Source: Pseudomonadota bacterium
GTDB lineage: Bacteria > Pseudomonadota > Alphaproteobacteria > Rhodobacterales > Rhodobacteraceae
Assembly: GCA_963205075.1 (NCBI GenBank)
Contig: CAUJIU010000098.1
Span: 1 to 47,982 of the forward strand
DNA length: 47,982 nucleotides
Reading direction: 5' to 3'
Below are positions 7,935-17,071 of the stretch, piece by piece. Positions within the stretch are counted from its first letter, which is position 1; every line of letters starts with the position of its first letter. The position numbers and the translations under genes are program-made. Under the pieces are notes generated by a model, which ran no database searches, was not told the origin of the DNA, and saw nothing but the letters and a program-made list of their open reading frames with translations.

Positions 7935-8567
7935 GTGGATGGCCCGAAATTCAGACGCCGCGCCGAAGCGCGCCCCGACGAGGTGCTTGACGCCGCGCTG
8001 GCGCTGTTCGTCCAGCAGGGTTTTGCCCGGACTACCGTCGATCAGATCGCCCGCCGCGCCGGGATCTCCAAGGGTGCGCTCTACCTCTATTTTCCCTCCA
8101 AGAAGGCGGTGCTTGAAAGCCTCGTGCGCCGCGCCCTCATGCCGACCGCCGACAAGGCGCTGGCCATGGTTGCCCGGTATCGCGGCGATCCGCGGCCGCT
8201 GATCCGCCAGCTGCTGACCGTGGTGGCCACCGGCCTGCGCGAGCACGATGCGTTCCAGGTGCCCAAACTGGTGATTCGCGAGGCCGTTTCGGCCCCCGAG
8301 ATTGCCGAGATGTACCGGCGCGAGGTGCTTGACCGGGCCATTCCGGCCCTGACCGCACTGCTCGCCCAGGGCATCGAGGGCGGACATATCCGCAAGGTCG
8401 ATCCGGGCCTGACGGTCCGCTCGGTCATGGGGCCGATCATGCTGCATGTGCTGCTGGCCGAGATCTTCGGCATCCGGCCCGCCGAGGGCTACGGGCTCGA
8501 CCGGCTGATCGACAACCACCTGTCCATCCTGTTCGCCGGGCTCGAGCCCGAAAAGGCGGTATCATGA
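7935..8567 (+). CDS. TetR/AcrR family transcriptional regulator
   Basis: A 210-residue repressor. The N-terminal helix-turn-helix spans about residues 25-60 (FARTTVDQIARRAGISKG then ALYLYFPSK), with the YFPSK end typical of TetR. The C-terminal ligand domain is about 140 residues long. The start is GTG at 7935; no in-frame ATG lies nearby, and the frame gives a normal N-terminus. It overlaps the membrane-fusion gene by ATGA, so repressor and exporter are one operon. The arrangement recalls E. coli cecR (ybiH) with the ybhGFSR exporter. The effector is probably a toxic compound exported by the pump. Confidence 0.9.
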   Translation: MDGPKFRRRAEARPDEVLDAALALFVQQGFARTTVDQIARRAGISKGALYLYFPSKKAVLESLVRRALMPTADKALAMVARYRGDPRPLIRQLLTVVATGLREHDAFQVPKLVIREAVSAPEIAEMYRREVLDRAIPALTALLAQGIEGGHIRKVDPGLTVRSVMGPIMLHVLLAEIFGIRPAEGYGLDRLIDNHLSILFAGLEPEKAVS

Positions 8568-9514
8568 ACGATTTCCTGGCATCCCTGATGGCCTTCGCCG
8601 TCTCGGTCTTTCCGTCCCTGGGCGAGGATGCGGTCCCGGGGTTCAACGGCTATGTCGAGGCCGATTATGTCTATGTCGCGGCATCGGCTCCGGGGCGGAT
8701 CGAATCGGTCGGCGTAGCCGAGGGCGAGACCGTCGCGCAGGGGCAGATCCTGCTGACGCTCGAAAGCACCAGCCAGGCGGCGGCGCTGCGGTCGGCGCAG
8801 GCATCGGCGGCGGTGGCGCAGGCCAATCTCGACAACCTGCAAACCGGCGGGCGCGCGGCGGAGATCGAGGTTGCCCGCGCCTCGCTGCATCGGGCCGAAG
8901 CGGATCAGTCGCTGGCGCGATCGACGCTGGCGCGCTCGGAACAGCTGTTCGAGCGCGGTCTGGTGCCGCCCGCGCAGGTCGATGCCGACCGGGCCAGACT
9001 GGCCAGCGCCGACGCGCAGGTCGAGCAGTTGCGCGCCCAGCTTGAAGTGTCGCTGCTGCCCGCCCGCGACGCGCAGCGGATCGCCGCCGAGGCCTCGCTC
9101 GAGGTGGCGCGGGCGCAGGTGGCTCTGGCGCAGGCGGCGCTCGATGACCGCGTGGTGGCGTCGCCGATCTCGGGGCAGGTCGAGCGGGTGTTCTTCGTCG
9201 CCGGCGAAGTGACCGCCGCCGGAACGCCGGTGATCTCGATCTTCCAGCCGGACAATCTCAAGGCGATCTTCTTCATCCCCGAGCCGGCGCGCGCCGAATT
9301 CGTCATCGGTGACCGGCTCGACCTGACCTGCGACGGGTGCGCCCGGCCGCTTGCTGCCCGCATCACCCGCCTGGCCTCGCAGCCGCAATACACCCCGCCC
9401 ATCCTCTACAGCCGCGACGAACGCGAGCGGCTGGTGTTCAAGGCCGAGGCGGTGATCGAGGGGGCGTCCGGCCTGCTGCCGGGCCAGCCCGTGACCCTGT
9501 GGCGGCCGCAATGA
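8564..9514 (+). CDS. HlyD/EmrA-type membrane fusion protein (periplasmic adaptor)
   Basis: A 316-residue adaptor with one hydrophobic N-terminal segment (residues 5-20) serving as anchor or signal. A first biotinyl-lipoyl half follows (APGRIESVGVAEGETV). A long Ala/Gln/Arg-rich coiled-coil hairpin runs over about residues 70-195, then the second lipoyl half (VASPISGQVERVFF) and a beta-barrel region. It links the inner-membrane ABC-2 pump to an outer-membrane channel. No TolC-like gene is present in the window. It overlaps tetR upstream and the ATPase gene downstream, both by ATGA. Closest by layout to YbhG. Confidence 0.88.
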   Translation: MNDFLASLMAFAVSVFPSLGEDAVPGFNGYVEADYVYVAASAPGRIESVGVAEGETVAQGQILLTLESTSQAAALRSAQASAAVAQANLDNLQTGGRAAEIEVARASLHRAEADQSLARSTLARSEQLFERGLVPPAQVDADRARLASADAQVEQLRAQLEVSLLPARDAQRIAAEASLEVARAQVALAQAALDDRVVASPISGQVERVFFVAGEVTAAGTPVISIFQPDNLKAIFFIPEPARAEFVIGDRLDLTCDGCARPLAARITRLASQPQYTPPILYSRDERERLVFKAEAVIEGASGLLPGQPVTLWRPQ

Positions 9515-10455
9515 CCCAGACCGAGATGGCCATATCGGTGCGGGGCCTGACCAAGATCTTCGGCAAGCGCACCGTGGTCGATCACTTCGACATGGAAGTG
9601 CCCAAGGGCGCGATCTACGGCTTTCTCGGGCCCAACGGCAGCGGCAAGACCACCACCATCCGCATGATGTGCGGGCTGTTGATCCCCGATGGCGGCGAGG
9701 GCAGCTGCCTTGGCTACGACATCCTGACCGAGTCGCATGCCATCAAGGAAAACGTCGGCTACATGACCCAGCGGTTCTCGCTCTACGAGGACCTGACCAT
9801 CCGCGAGAACCTCGATTTCATCGCCCGCATGTTCCGCATGAAGGACCGCCGCAAGCATGTGGATCAGGCTTTGGCCGATCTCGGGCTGGCCGACCGCGCC
9901 GGGCAATTGGCCGGAACGCTCTCGGGCGGCTGGAAGCAGCGCCTGTCGCTGGCCGCCTGCATGATCCACAAGCCGCGCCTGCTGATGCTTGACGAGCCGA
10001 CAGCCGGGGTCGACCCCAAGGCCCGGCGCGACTTCTGGACCGAGATCCGGCGCCTGGCGGCCAGCGGCGTGACGGTGCTGGTCTCGACCCATTACATGGA
10101 TGAAGCGATCCAGTGCGACTACATCGCCTATATCGCCTACGGCAAGAAGCTGATCTCGGGCCGCGCCGCCGATATCCCCGACAAGATCGGGCTGGTCAGC
10201 TGGCGCGTCGAAGGGCCCGATATCGGCAAGCTTGAGGCCGAGCTGCGGGCGACCGAAGGCATCGGGCAGGTGGCCCGCTTTGGCGCGGTGCTGCATGTCT
10301 GGGGCACCGACGCGGATGCGCTGGAAAACATCGTGGCCGAGCAGAAAAAGCGCCGGATCCACAGCTGGCGGCGGCAGAAGGCCGGGCTGGAAGAAGCCTT
10401 CATCTACCTGATGGTCGATGCCCCTGACAACTTCTCCGTCGGCGCGGGAGGCTAG
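9511..10455 (+). CDS. ABC-2 exporter ATP-binding protein
   Basis: A 314-residue ABC ATPase of the multidrug (CcmA/YbhF-like) class. Walker A is GPNGSGKTT (40-48), the signature LSGGWKQR, Walker B LLMLDEPTAG, and the switch His is in STHYMDEA. YbhF of E. coli carries two nucleotide-binding domains; this protein has one, so a dimer must act. The start is the ATG in the ATGA overlap with the adaptor gene; an upstream extension of the same frame would lie inside the adaptor gene and is rejected. The stop is 2 bases before the permease ATG. Confidence 0.92.
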   Translation: MTQTEMAISVRGLTKIFGKRTVVDHFDMEVPKGAIYGFLGPNGSGKTTTIRMMCGLLIPDGGEGSCLGYDILTESHAIKENVGYMTQRFSLYEDLTIRENLDFIARMFRMKDRRKHVDQALADLGLADRAGQLAGTLSGGWKQRLSLAACMIHKPRLLMLDEPTAGVDPKARRDFWTEIRRLAASGVTVLVSTHYMDEAIQCDYIAYIAYGKKLISGRAADIPDKIGLVSWRVEGPDIGKLEAELRATEGIGQVARFGAVLHVWGTDADALENIVAEQKKRRIHSWRRQKAGLEEAFIYLMVDAPDNFSVGAGG

Positions 10456-10457
10456 GG

Positions 10458-11588
10458 ATGCGGTTTTCCTTCTCGCGGCTGTTTGCGGTGCTGGTCAAGG
10501 AATTCGTCCAGATGCGGCGCGACCGCATCACCTTCGCCATGATGATCGGCATTCCGATCATGCAGTTGCTGCTGTTCGGCTATGCCATCAACTCCGATCC
10601 CAAGAACCTGCCGACCCTGGTCGAGATGGCCGATCAGGGGCCGGTCAGCCGCGCGGTGCTGATGGGGATGCAGGCGTCCGAGTATTTCGACTTCATCGGC
10701 ATCGTCACCGGGCAGGAAGAAGGCGACCGGGCGCTGCGCGACGGCACGGCCAACTTCGTCATCGTCATCCCCCCCAACTTCGAGCGCGACGTGGTGCGCG
10801 GCCTGCACCCCGAGGTGCTGCTGTCCGCCGATGCCTCGGATCCGGCGGCGGCGGGCGGCGCGGTCGGTGCCATTTCCGGCGTCATCGACACCGCCATCCG
10901 CGAGACCATGACCGGCCCCCTGCGCTATGCCGCGACCGGCGCGCCGCCCTTCACGGTAACCGTGCACCGCCAGTTCAACGCCGAAGGCCGCACCTCCACC
11001 AACATCGTGCCGGGGCTGCTGGCGATCATCCTGTCGATGACCATGGTGATGATCACCGCCGTCGCCATCGTCCGCGAGTCCGAGAAGGGCACGATGGAGG
11101 CCCTGATCGCCACGCCGGTGCGTCCCTTCGAGGTGATGCTGGGCAAGATCCTGCCCTATATCCTGGTGGGCTATGTGCAGACCTTCGTGTTCCTGCTGGC
11201 CGCGAACTACCTGTTCGACGTGCCCTTCATCGGCAGCCGGCTGGCCTTCTTTGCGGGGTTCAACCTCTACATAATCGTCAATCTGGCGCTGGGCTTCCTG
11301 ATTTCGACGGTGGCCAAGTCGCAGATGCAGGCGATGCAGATATCCTTCTTCACCATCCTGCCGACCATCCTCTTGTCGGGCTTCATGTTCCCCTTCGCCG
11401 GGATGCCCGGTTGGGCGCAGACCATCGGCAGCGCCGTGCCCGCGACCCATTTCCTCAGGCTGACGCGCAAGGTGATGCTGAAGGGCGCGGACATGACCGA
11501 TATCTCGACCGACATGGTCAATATCGGCATCATCATGGTGGTGATCGTCGCCGTGGCGCTGCGGCGCTATCGCCAGACGCTGGACTGA
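10458..11588 (+). CDS. ABC-2 type transporter permease
   Basis: A 376-residue inner-membrane permease of the YbhS/YbhR type. One N-terminal helix follows a short cytoplasmic end (MRRDRITFAMMIG), then comes a periplasmic domain of about 150 residues and five or so C-terminal helices from about residue 180 onward. The ABC-2 signature region reads RESEKGTMEALIATPVRP. Only one permease gene is present, so a homodimer is likely. The stop lies 9 bases from the converging aldolase gene, with no room for a separate terminator. Confidence 0.9.
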   Translation: MRFSFSRLFAVLVKEFVQMRRDRITFAMMIGIPIMQLLLFGYAINSDPKNLPTLVEMADQGPVSRAVLMGMQASEYFDFIGIVTGQEEGDRALRDGTANFVIVIPPNFERDVVRGLHPEVLLSADASDPAAAGGAVGAISGVIDTAIRETMTGPLRYAATGAPPFTVTVHRQFNAEGRTSTNIVPGLLAIILSMTMVMITAVAIVRESEKGTMEALIATPVRPFEVMLGKILPYILVGYVQTFVFLLAANYLFDVPFIGSRLAFFAGFNLYIIVNLALGFLISTVAKSQMQAMQISFFTILPTILLSGFMFPFAGMPGWAQTIGSAVPATHFLRLTRKVMLKGADMTDISTDMVNIGIIMVVIVAVALRRYRQTLD

Positions 11589-11597
11589 GCCCGCCGC

Positions 11598-12371
11598 CTA
11601 GCTGGCATAGTCCGAGCCCTCATCGTCGAGAATCGCCTTGAGTTCGGACAGATGCGCGCCGGACTGGTCGGGATAGTCCTCCCATTCGCGCGCGGTCTTT
11701 TCGGCGATCTCGTCCGACAGGATCCGCAACTGCCGCCCGGTCTGGAGCGCGCGGACATATGTCTCGGCGGCGCGCTCGAAATAGTAGAGCCGGTTGAAGG
11801 TCTCGGCCACGCTCTGGCCGATCACCAGCACTCCGTGGTTGCCCATGATCATCGCCTTGATCTTCGGGTCGGCCAGCATGCCGGCGCAGCGGGTGCCTTC
11901 GGATTCAAACGCCATGCCGCCATAGCTTTCGTCCACCACGTAGCGGTTGAAGAACATCGCCGTGTTCTGGTCGACCGGCAGCAGGCGGCTATCGGCCAGC
12001 GAGGCCAGAACCGTGGCATGGACCGAATGGACATGCATGACGCAGCGCGCATGCGGCACCAGCCGGTGGATCGAGCCATGCAGGCCCCAAGCGGTCGGGT
12101 CGGGCGCATCGGGGCGGTCGAGCGCGGACTTGTCATGGGCGTTGAGATGCAGGAGTTGCGACGCCCGGATGCGCGCGAAATGCCGCGCGGCGGGGTTGAT
12201 CAGAAACTCCGAGCCGTCCTCGGACACGGCAAGGCTGAAATGGTTGGCCACCGCCTCGTGCATGTTGAGCCGCGCCGTCCAGCGCAGCGCCGCCGCAAGA
12301 TCGACACGTTCGTCCCAATGGTCGAGATTGGGGCGGGCGCCGGAGGATGAGAGTGGGGCTGGCTTTGGCAT
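11598..12371 (-). CDS. Class II aldolase/adducin family protein
   Basis: A 257-residue protein of the zinc-dependent class II aldolase/adducin fold. Metal-binding histidines appear in CVMHVHSVHA (near residue 110) and in MGNHGVLVIG (near 165). N-terminal residues 35-60 hold the NHFSLAV and FLINP blocks of the family. The N-terminus is proline-rich. A GGAGGG ribosome site lies 4 bases before the ATG. It follows the SLC13 transporter on the same strand after 74 bases. Family members cleave or decarboxylate sugar phosphates and hydroxy acids; this member's substrate is unknown. Confidence 0.88.
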   Translation of the reverse strand: MPKPAPLSSSGARPNLDHWDERVDLAAALRWTARLNMHEAVANHFSLAVSEDGSEFLINPAARHFARIRASQLLHLNAHDKSALDRPDAPDPTAWGLHGSIHRLVPHARCVMHVHSVHATVLASLADSRLLPVDQNTAMFFNRYVVDESYGGMAFESEGTRCAGMLADPKIKAMIMGNHGVLVIGQSVAETFNRLYYFERAAETYVRALQTGRQLRILSDEIAEKTAREWEDYPDQSGAHLSELKAILDDEGSDYAS

Positions 12372-12445
12372 CGGTCCCTCCGCGATGGTGACGGGTCAAC
12401 GATGGTCGCTTGTGCGGCCAAGATCAACCGTCGTGGCTGCGGCGA

Positions 12446-14272
12446 TCAGAGCGGGAAAAAGACCGGGATCACCAGGACCGAGACCAGACCCACGATCAGG
12501 TTCATCGGCACGCCGATCTTCAGGAAGTCGGTGAAGCGGTAATCGCCGGCTCCGTAGACCAGCGTATTGGTCTGGTAGCCGATGGGCGTGGCAAAGCTGG
12601 CCGAGGCGCCAAACATCACCGCCACCAGAAACGGGCGCGGATCGACCCCGATGCCGGTGGCCAGCCCGGCCGCGATCGGGGCCAGAACCACGGCCACGGC
12701 GTTGTTCGACACCATTTCGGTCAGCAGCGAGGTCAGCGCGTAGATCAGCACCAGTGTCCAGATCGGCGACAGCCCGCTCACCCGCGGCAACAGCGCCGAC
12801 ACCACCAGATCGACCGCCCCCGAGGCCTGCAGCCCCGCCCCGACGATCAGCATCGACACGATCAGCACCAGGATCGACCCCTCGACCGACCCCCAGGCCT
12901 CGTCGCTGTCGATGCATCGCAGCACCAAGAGCGCCGCAACCGCGATCAGCGCCAGTATCCCGATCGGCGCGACATCGAAGGCCGCCAGCACGACCACGCA
13001 CAGCAGCGCGACCAGCGCCAGCGGCGCCTTGCGGCGGCGATAGGCCCGGCCGGCCGGCCGGGTGATGGTCACCACATCGCCCGATTGCGCCATCGCGTCA
13101 AAGCCCGCCGCCGGACCTTCGAGCAGCAGGCGGTCGGCGGGCCGCAGGCGGGCGCTGCGCAGATCGGCACCAACCGAATGCCCCTGCCGATGCGCGCCAA
13201 GAACCCGCATCCCGTAGCGGTGCCCCATGCGCAGCTGCGAGATCGGCTCGCCCGAATTGCCCGGCGCCGGGGTGACGATGGCCTCGGCGATGATCGGCCG
13301 GGTCGGCTCGGCGCTGGCAGCGCCGCGCTGCAGCCCGACAAACAGCCCGGGAGCCGCCCGCAGCGTCAGCAGCTCCGAAGTGCTGGCCCGCAGGATCAGT
13401 TCGTCGCCCTCGGCAATCACCTGCTCCCCGAATGTGTCGGTCAGCAGCACCTCGCCACGCCGCAGGGCCACCACCGCAATACCCGCGCGGTTGAATTCGG
13501 CCAGCCGCGCCAGCTTCGAGCCGATGCCGGCGAACCGGCCCAGCACCCGGACCTCGGTCAGAAAGGTCGCCTCGGCCGCAAAGCCGCCCTCGCCGCGGCC
13601 CTTGCGGTTGGGCAGCAGCAATGGCCCCAGCACCAGCACCACCAGCGAGCCGGTCACGGCTACCGCGATGCCGACCGGGGCGATCTCGAACAGCCCGAAA
13701 GGCTTCAGGCCCAGGTCGATGGCGATGCCGTCCACCACAAGGTTGGTCGAGGTGCCGATCATGGTGACGGTTCCGCCAAGCACCGCTGCATAGGAAAGCG
13801 GGATCAGCAGCCGGGTAGGCGCGATGTCGAGGCTGGCGGCCAGACGGCTGACCACCGGGATCAGCACCAGCACGATCGGCGTGTTGTTGACGAAGGCCGA
13901 GGCGGTGATCGTGGCCGCCAGAAACGCGACCAGCGTCAGGCGCGGACGGTCCTTGGAGCTGACGATTGCCGTTTCCGCCAGCGCGTCCAGAAGCCCGGTT
14001 CGCACCAGCGCGCCTGAAATCACGAACAGGGCCGCGATGGTGATCAGCGCCGGGTTGCCGAACACCGGCATCACCTGGTCCAGCGGCGTCAGGCCCAGCA
14101 GCATGAACAGCGCGGCAAAGGCCAGCGCCACCACTTCCGACGGATATCTCTCGGTCAGAAAGGTGATCAGCAGCAAAACCAGCAGGATCAGGGCAATGAC
14201 CGGTTCGTGGTCAGCGATGAACTGCACCAATCGGGCACCCAATGCGATTCGACGCCGCAGTCGATACAGCAA
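12446..14272 (-). CDS. SLC13/DASS family transporter with TrkA-C (RCK_C) domains
   Basis: An integral membrane transporter of about 608 residues from the divalent anion:sodium symporter class. Two hydrophobic halves carry the paired signature loops: FVNNTPIV with IGTSTNLVV in the first half, VSNNAVAVV in the second. Between them are two soluble TrkA-C-like domains (for example FGEQVIAEGDELIL). Such proteins import sulfate, dicarboxylates or similar anions. The start given is TTG at 14272 with only a weak ribosome site; a GTG about 15 codons inside is an alternative and does not affect the membrane domain. Substrate not predictable. Confidence 0.87.
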   Translation of the reverse strand: MLYRLRRRIALGARLVQFIADHEPVIALILLVLLLITFLTERYPSEVVALAFAALFMLLGLTPLDQVMPVFGNPALITIAALFVISGALVRTGLLDALAETAIVSSKDRPRLTLVAFLAATITASAFVNNTPIVLVLIPVVSRLAASLDIAPTRLLIPLSYAAVLGGTVTMIGTSTNLVVDGIAIDLGLKPFGLFEIAPVGIAVAVTGSLVVLVLGPLLLPNRKGRGEGGFAAEATFLTEVRVLGRFAGIGSKLARLAEFNRAGIAVVALRRGEVLLTDTFGEQVIAEGDELILRASTSELLTLRAAPGLFVGLQRGAASAEPTRPIIAEAIVTPAPGNSGEPISQLRMGHRYGMRVLGAHRQGHSVGADLRSARLRPADRLLLEGPAAGFDAMAQSGDVVTITRPAGRAYRRRKAPLALVALLCVVVLAAFDVAPIGILALIAVAALLVLRCIDSDEAWGSVEGSILVLIVSMLIVGAGLQASGAVDLVVSALLPRVSGLSPIWTLVLIYALTSLLTEMVSNNAVAVVLAPIAAGLATGIGVDPRPFLVAVMFGASASFATPIGYQTNTLVYGAGDYRFTDFLKIGVPMNLIVGLVSVLVIPVFFPL

Positions 14273-14308
14273 ATCGGCAAAACCGCCAGTGACGATCGCG
14301 TCGCGCCA

Positions 14309-15172
14309 TCATTCCGCGGCGATTGGCAGCTCTCGGGGTTCGCCGATGCGGGCGATTTCGGCAATGACACCGGACAGCAGCTTGCAGAGCGGCTCATAAC
14401 CGGAGTTCGGCACGATGGTGGCCTCGTTCATGTAGAGGCGCCGGTCGATCTCGATCTGGATGGCGTGCTGCCCGCGCGAGGGGCGCCCGTAGGCCTGCGT
14501 CACATAGGCCCCGGCAAAGGGCATGTTGCGCGCCACGTTCAGCCCGGCGGCGGCAAAGGCGGCCTCGACCTGTTCGACGATCTCGGCCGAGGCGGCAGCG
14601 CCAAAGCGGTCGCCGATCACCACGTCGGGCCGTGTCGCGCCGGGAGCGCCGATATTTTCCAGCGATTCATGCGGCATCGAATGGCAGTCGATCAGGATCG
14701 AGCGGCCAAAGAGCCGCAGGCTCTGGTCCAGCAGCATCTGCACCGCGTCATGATAGGGCCGCCAGAACCGCGCGACCCGGTCATGCGCCAGGGCGATCGG
14801 CAGCTTGCCCTGGTAGATCGCCCTGCCATTGGCCACCACGCGCGGCACCACCCCCAGCCCGCTGGCGACCCGCGGGCTTTGCGGCGTGCGCCGCAGCCCG
14901 TCAAACAGCGCCGGGTCGAACTCGTCGGGGGCGCGGTTGAGGTCGATCATGGCGCGCGGACAGGTCGCGGCAATCAGCGGCGCACCGCAATCGGGGGCGG
15001 CCGCGAACAGCCGGTCGACAAAGGCATCCTCGGAGGAGCGGATTTCATGCGGGTCAAGCACGGTCTGCCGCAGAAAGGCCGGATCGTAATCGCGCCCGCT
15101 ATGGGGAGATGCGAAAACCACCGCAGTCGTGACTTCGGCAGGCATCCAAAGCTCGTAGGGCAGTTTGTGCAT
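14309..15172 (-). CDS. N-formylglutamate amidohydrolase family protein
   Basis: A 287-residue hydrolase of the N-formylglutamate deformylase family (HutG type II-like), releasing formate from N-formyl-L-glutamate at the end of histidine degradation. Visible blocks are [10 protein letters not shown] near residue 20 (metal site), LIDCHSMPH in the middle and [13 protein letters not shown] toward the end. The ATG at 15172 is fixed by a perfect AAAGGAG site 5 bases upstream; a 48-codon extension has no such site. No other hut genes are in the window, so it may act on other formyl amino acids. It ends 36 bases before the SLC13 gene, suggesting a shared transcript. Confidence 0.9.
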   Translation of the reverse strand: MHKLPYELWMPAEVTTAVVFASPHSGRDYDPAFLRQTVLDPHEIRSSEDAFVDRLFAAAPDCGAPLIAATCPRAMIDLNRAPDEFDPALFDGLRRTPQSPRVASGLGVVPRVVANGRAIYQGKLPIALAHDRVARFWRPYHDAVQMLLDQSLRLFGRSILIDCHSMPHESLENIGAPGATRPDVVIGDRFGAAASAEIVEQVEAAFAAAGLNVARNMPFAGAYVTQAYGRPSRGQHAIQIEIDRRLYMNEATIVPNSGYEPLCKLLSGVIAEIARIGEPRELPIAAE

Positions 15173-15177
15173 GCGCG

Positions 15178-15184
15178 CTCCTTT
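15178..15184 (-). promoter_or_regulatory. Ribosome binding site deciding the amidohydrolase start
   Basis: Reads AAAGGAG on the minus strand, 5 bases before the ATG at 15172. It favours this start over the longer in-frame reading. Confidence 0.8.
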
Positions 15185-15223
15185 GTGGCACGATAGCGCA
15201 TAATCGCGGCCCGCCAAAAGCCC

Positions 15224-15252
15224 TTGATCCCCCCAACGACTCCTTCTATAGA
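15224..15252 (+). promoter_or_regulatory. Predicted promoter of tRNA-Val / L36
   Basis: TTGATC (15224-15229), a 17-base spacer, then TATAGA (15247-15252), a good sigma-70-type match. The tRNA starts 65 bases downstream of the -10 box. Confidence 0.55.
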
Positions 15253-15316
15253 CCCCACACCCGACGCGGATTGCCCGCGTCCTATTTGTTTGGACGCAGG
15301 GTTCGTCAAGGGTCAT

Positions 15317-15391
<75 letters not shown>

Positions 15392-15471
15392 TGGAAATCA
15401 CTGGTCCGGGTTGTCCGGACCGAACTGCAACCCAGGCGCAATCGCCGCGCCGCGAACAAGGAGAGACGGTC

Positions 15472-15597
15472 ATGAAAGTCCGCAACTCGCTCCGCTCGCT
15501 CAAGCTGCGCCACCGCGATTGCCGCATCGTGCGCCGCAAGGGCCGCGTCTACGTGATCAACAAGACGCAGCGCCGCTTCAAGGCCCGCCAGGGCTGA
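15472..15597 (+). CDS. ykgO: 50S ribosomal protein L36, type B (zinc-free)
   Basis: A 41-residue basic protein of the large ribosomal subunit, beginning [11 protein letters not shown] and ending FKARQG. It contains a single Cys (residue 17), so the four-ligand zinc ribbon of classical L36 is missing. This is the type B (C-minus, YkgO) form common in alphaproteobacteria, also called rpmJ. An AAGGAGA ribosome site lies 7 bases before the ATG. An upstream in-frame reading through the tRNA is an artefact. A strong terminator follows 22 bases after the stop. Confidence 0.96.
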   Translation: MKVRNSLRSLKLRHRDCRIVRRKGRVYVINKTQRRFKARQG

Positions 15598-15619
15598 GCT
15601 GGCAGCAAACCGGATCTGG

Positions 15620-15649
15620 GGCCGCGCACCGCAAGGGCGCGGCCTTTTT
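15620..15649 (+). terminator. Rho-independent terminator after L36
   Basis: Stem GGCCGCGC (15620-15627) and GCGCGGCC (15637-15644), a 9-base loop, then TTTTT (15645-15649). Textbook form. Confidence 0.9.
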
Positions 15650-15758
15650 CGTTCCGGTGGCAAAATGTCCGGACCATCGGATTTCTCTGGCCCGCGCGCT
15701 GTCCTTGGCCTTAATCTCGGCCCGGTAGAGTAACAGCGTCACAAGGGGGCATCATCCC

Positions 15759-17021
15759 ATGTTCAAATCCATCCAACTCATTGTTGCCAGCACCGTTCTC
15801 GCCGGTGGTCTGGCAGTTTCGGCATCTGCGCAGGACCTTTGCGGCGGCATGGCCGCCAACGGCAAGTGGATCGGCGGCACCGAGGCCGCCTCCGATGTGG
15901 CGACCGCACCGGCGGCGCTCGATCAACTGGCGCTGGTGCTGGGCGGCAACCAGTTCGTGTCGCTGTTCACCGTTTCCACCCCGTCCGATGTCCGGGTCGA
16001 GGCTGCCGCCCGCGGCACCGGCGACACGCTGATCGACCTTTATGACGCCGCCGGCAACCTGGTGCTTTCGGACGACGATTCCGGCGGCGACGGCGCGTCG
16101 CGCGGCGAAACCATGCTGGGGGCCGGCACCTACTGCCTGGCCATGCGCAGCTTTGACGGCGCGCCCATGACCGGCACCGTGCGCGTGGGGCTTACCTCGC
16201 ACGAGCCGCTGACGACGGGCAGCAATTCGACCACGCCCACCGATGACAGCCATGACATGACCGCCATGGCCGGCGGCGTCTGCGATGCCTCCACCGATGC
16301 GGCCCGCATCAACGACGGCGCGGCCATCGACGACGAGCTTGCCACGGGCATCACCGCGTCCGGCTCGGTCGACGTGACGCCCTACTGGCGCTTCACGCTC
16401 TCGAACGCGCAGGCGTTCACGGTCACGGCGCAGAACGAAACCGCCGACCCGATGATCACCATCTACGATGCCAATGGCGGCTGGGTGGCAGACAACGATG
16501 ACTCCGATGGCCTGAATTCGCGCATCGACTTCACCTATCCGATGCAGCCCGGCGACTATTGCATCGCGGTGCAGGCGCTCAACGATACGTCGCTGCCGAT
16601 CCAGATCACCATTTCGGCCTTCGATGCCGCCGCCGCGCTGCGCGACAGCTATGACCGTGGCGAGGCCGCGCCGCCGCTCGATGGCAGCCACCCGATCACC
16701 GATATGGGCCCACTGGCGAGCCGGTTGCGCGTCGACGGCCTGATCGGTGACAAGGCGGCCTGGTACAGCGTCGATGTCGATCAGACCGGCCTGTTGCTGG
16801 TCGAGGCGATCGATCCCACCGGCAACGGCGACCCCTATCTGGTGCTGTTCGACGATCTGGGCCGCCAGATCGCCTATAACGACGATAACGGCCAGACCTA
16901 CGATTCGATGGTGGTTGGCCGGGTCTCGCCGGGCACCTACCTGATCGCGGTTGGCCAGCTGGACGGCTACGCGCCGTCGATGCTGCGCATCCTGACCGAG
17001 CTGTACCTTCCGGCCCGGTAA
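15759..17021 (+). CDS. Secreted protein with three PPC-like (pre-peptidase C-terminal) repeats
   Basis: A 420-residue exported protein. The signal peptide is residues 1-24 (cleavage after ASA). Three similar units each contain a strand, an acidic turn and a Gly-Tyr strand: IDLYDAAGNLVLSDDDSGG near residue 92, ITIYDANGGWVADNDDSDG near 232 and LVLFDDLGRQIAYNDDNGQ near 360, each followed 20-30 residues later by GTYCLA, GDYCIA or GTYLIA. The pattern is that of PPC domains, which usually flank secreted proteases, but no peptidase domain is present. The Asp-rich turns could bind calcium. It stands alone, between the L36 terminator and its own strong terminator. Function unknown. Confidence 0.82.
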   Translation: MFKSIQLIVASTVLAGGLAVSASAQDLCGGMAANGKWIGGTEAASDVATAPAALDQLALVLGGNQFVSLFTVSTPSDVRVEAAARGTGDTLIDLYDAAGNLVLSDDDSGGDGASRGETMLGAGTYCLAMRSFDGAPMTGTVRVGLTSHEPLTTGSNSTTPTDDSHDMTAMAGGVCDASTDAARINDGAAIDDELATGITASGSVDVTPYWRFTLSNAQAFTVTAQNETADPMITIYDANGGWVADNDDSDGLNSRIDFTYPMQPGDYCIAVQALNDTSLPIQITISAFDAAAALRDSYDRGEAAPPLDGSHPITDMGPLASRLRVDGLIGDKAAWYSVDVDQTGLLLVEAIDPTGNGDPYLVLFDDLGRQIAYNDDNGQTYDSMVVGRVSPGTYLIAVGQLDGYAPSMLRILTELYLPAR

Positions 17022-17034
17022 CTCAGCCTCGGGC

Positions 17035-17064
17035 ACGCCCCCCGAACCGGTTTTCGGGGGGCGT
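17035..17064. terminator. Bidirectional terminator between convergent genes
   Basis: A perfect 12-base stem, ACGCCCCCCGAA (17035-17046) with TTCGGGGGGCGT (17053-17064), around a 6-base loop. It lies 14 bases after the PPC-repeat gene and 8 bases before the end of the converging caspase-like gene, so it can serve both strands. The T-run is weak. Confidence 0.8.
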
Positions 17065-17071
17065 GTTCGTT

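Noticed and set aside
12410..14017. A 535-codon open frame on the + strand
   Set aside because: It is antisense to the SLC13 transporter and gives a His/Gln/Arg-rich product without hydrophobic or domain pattern.
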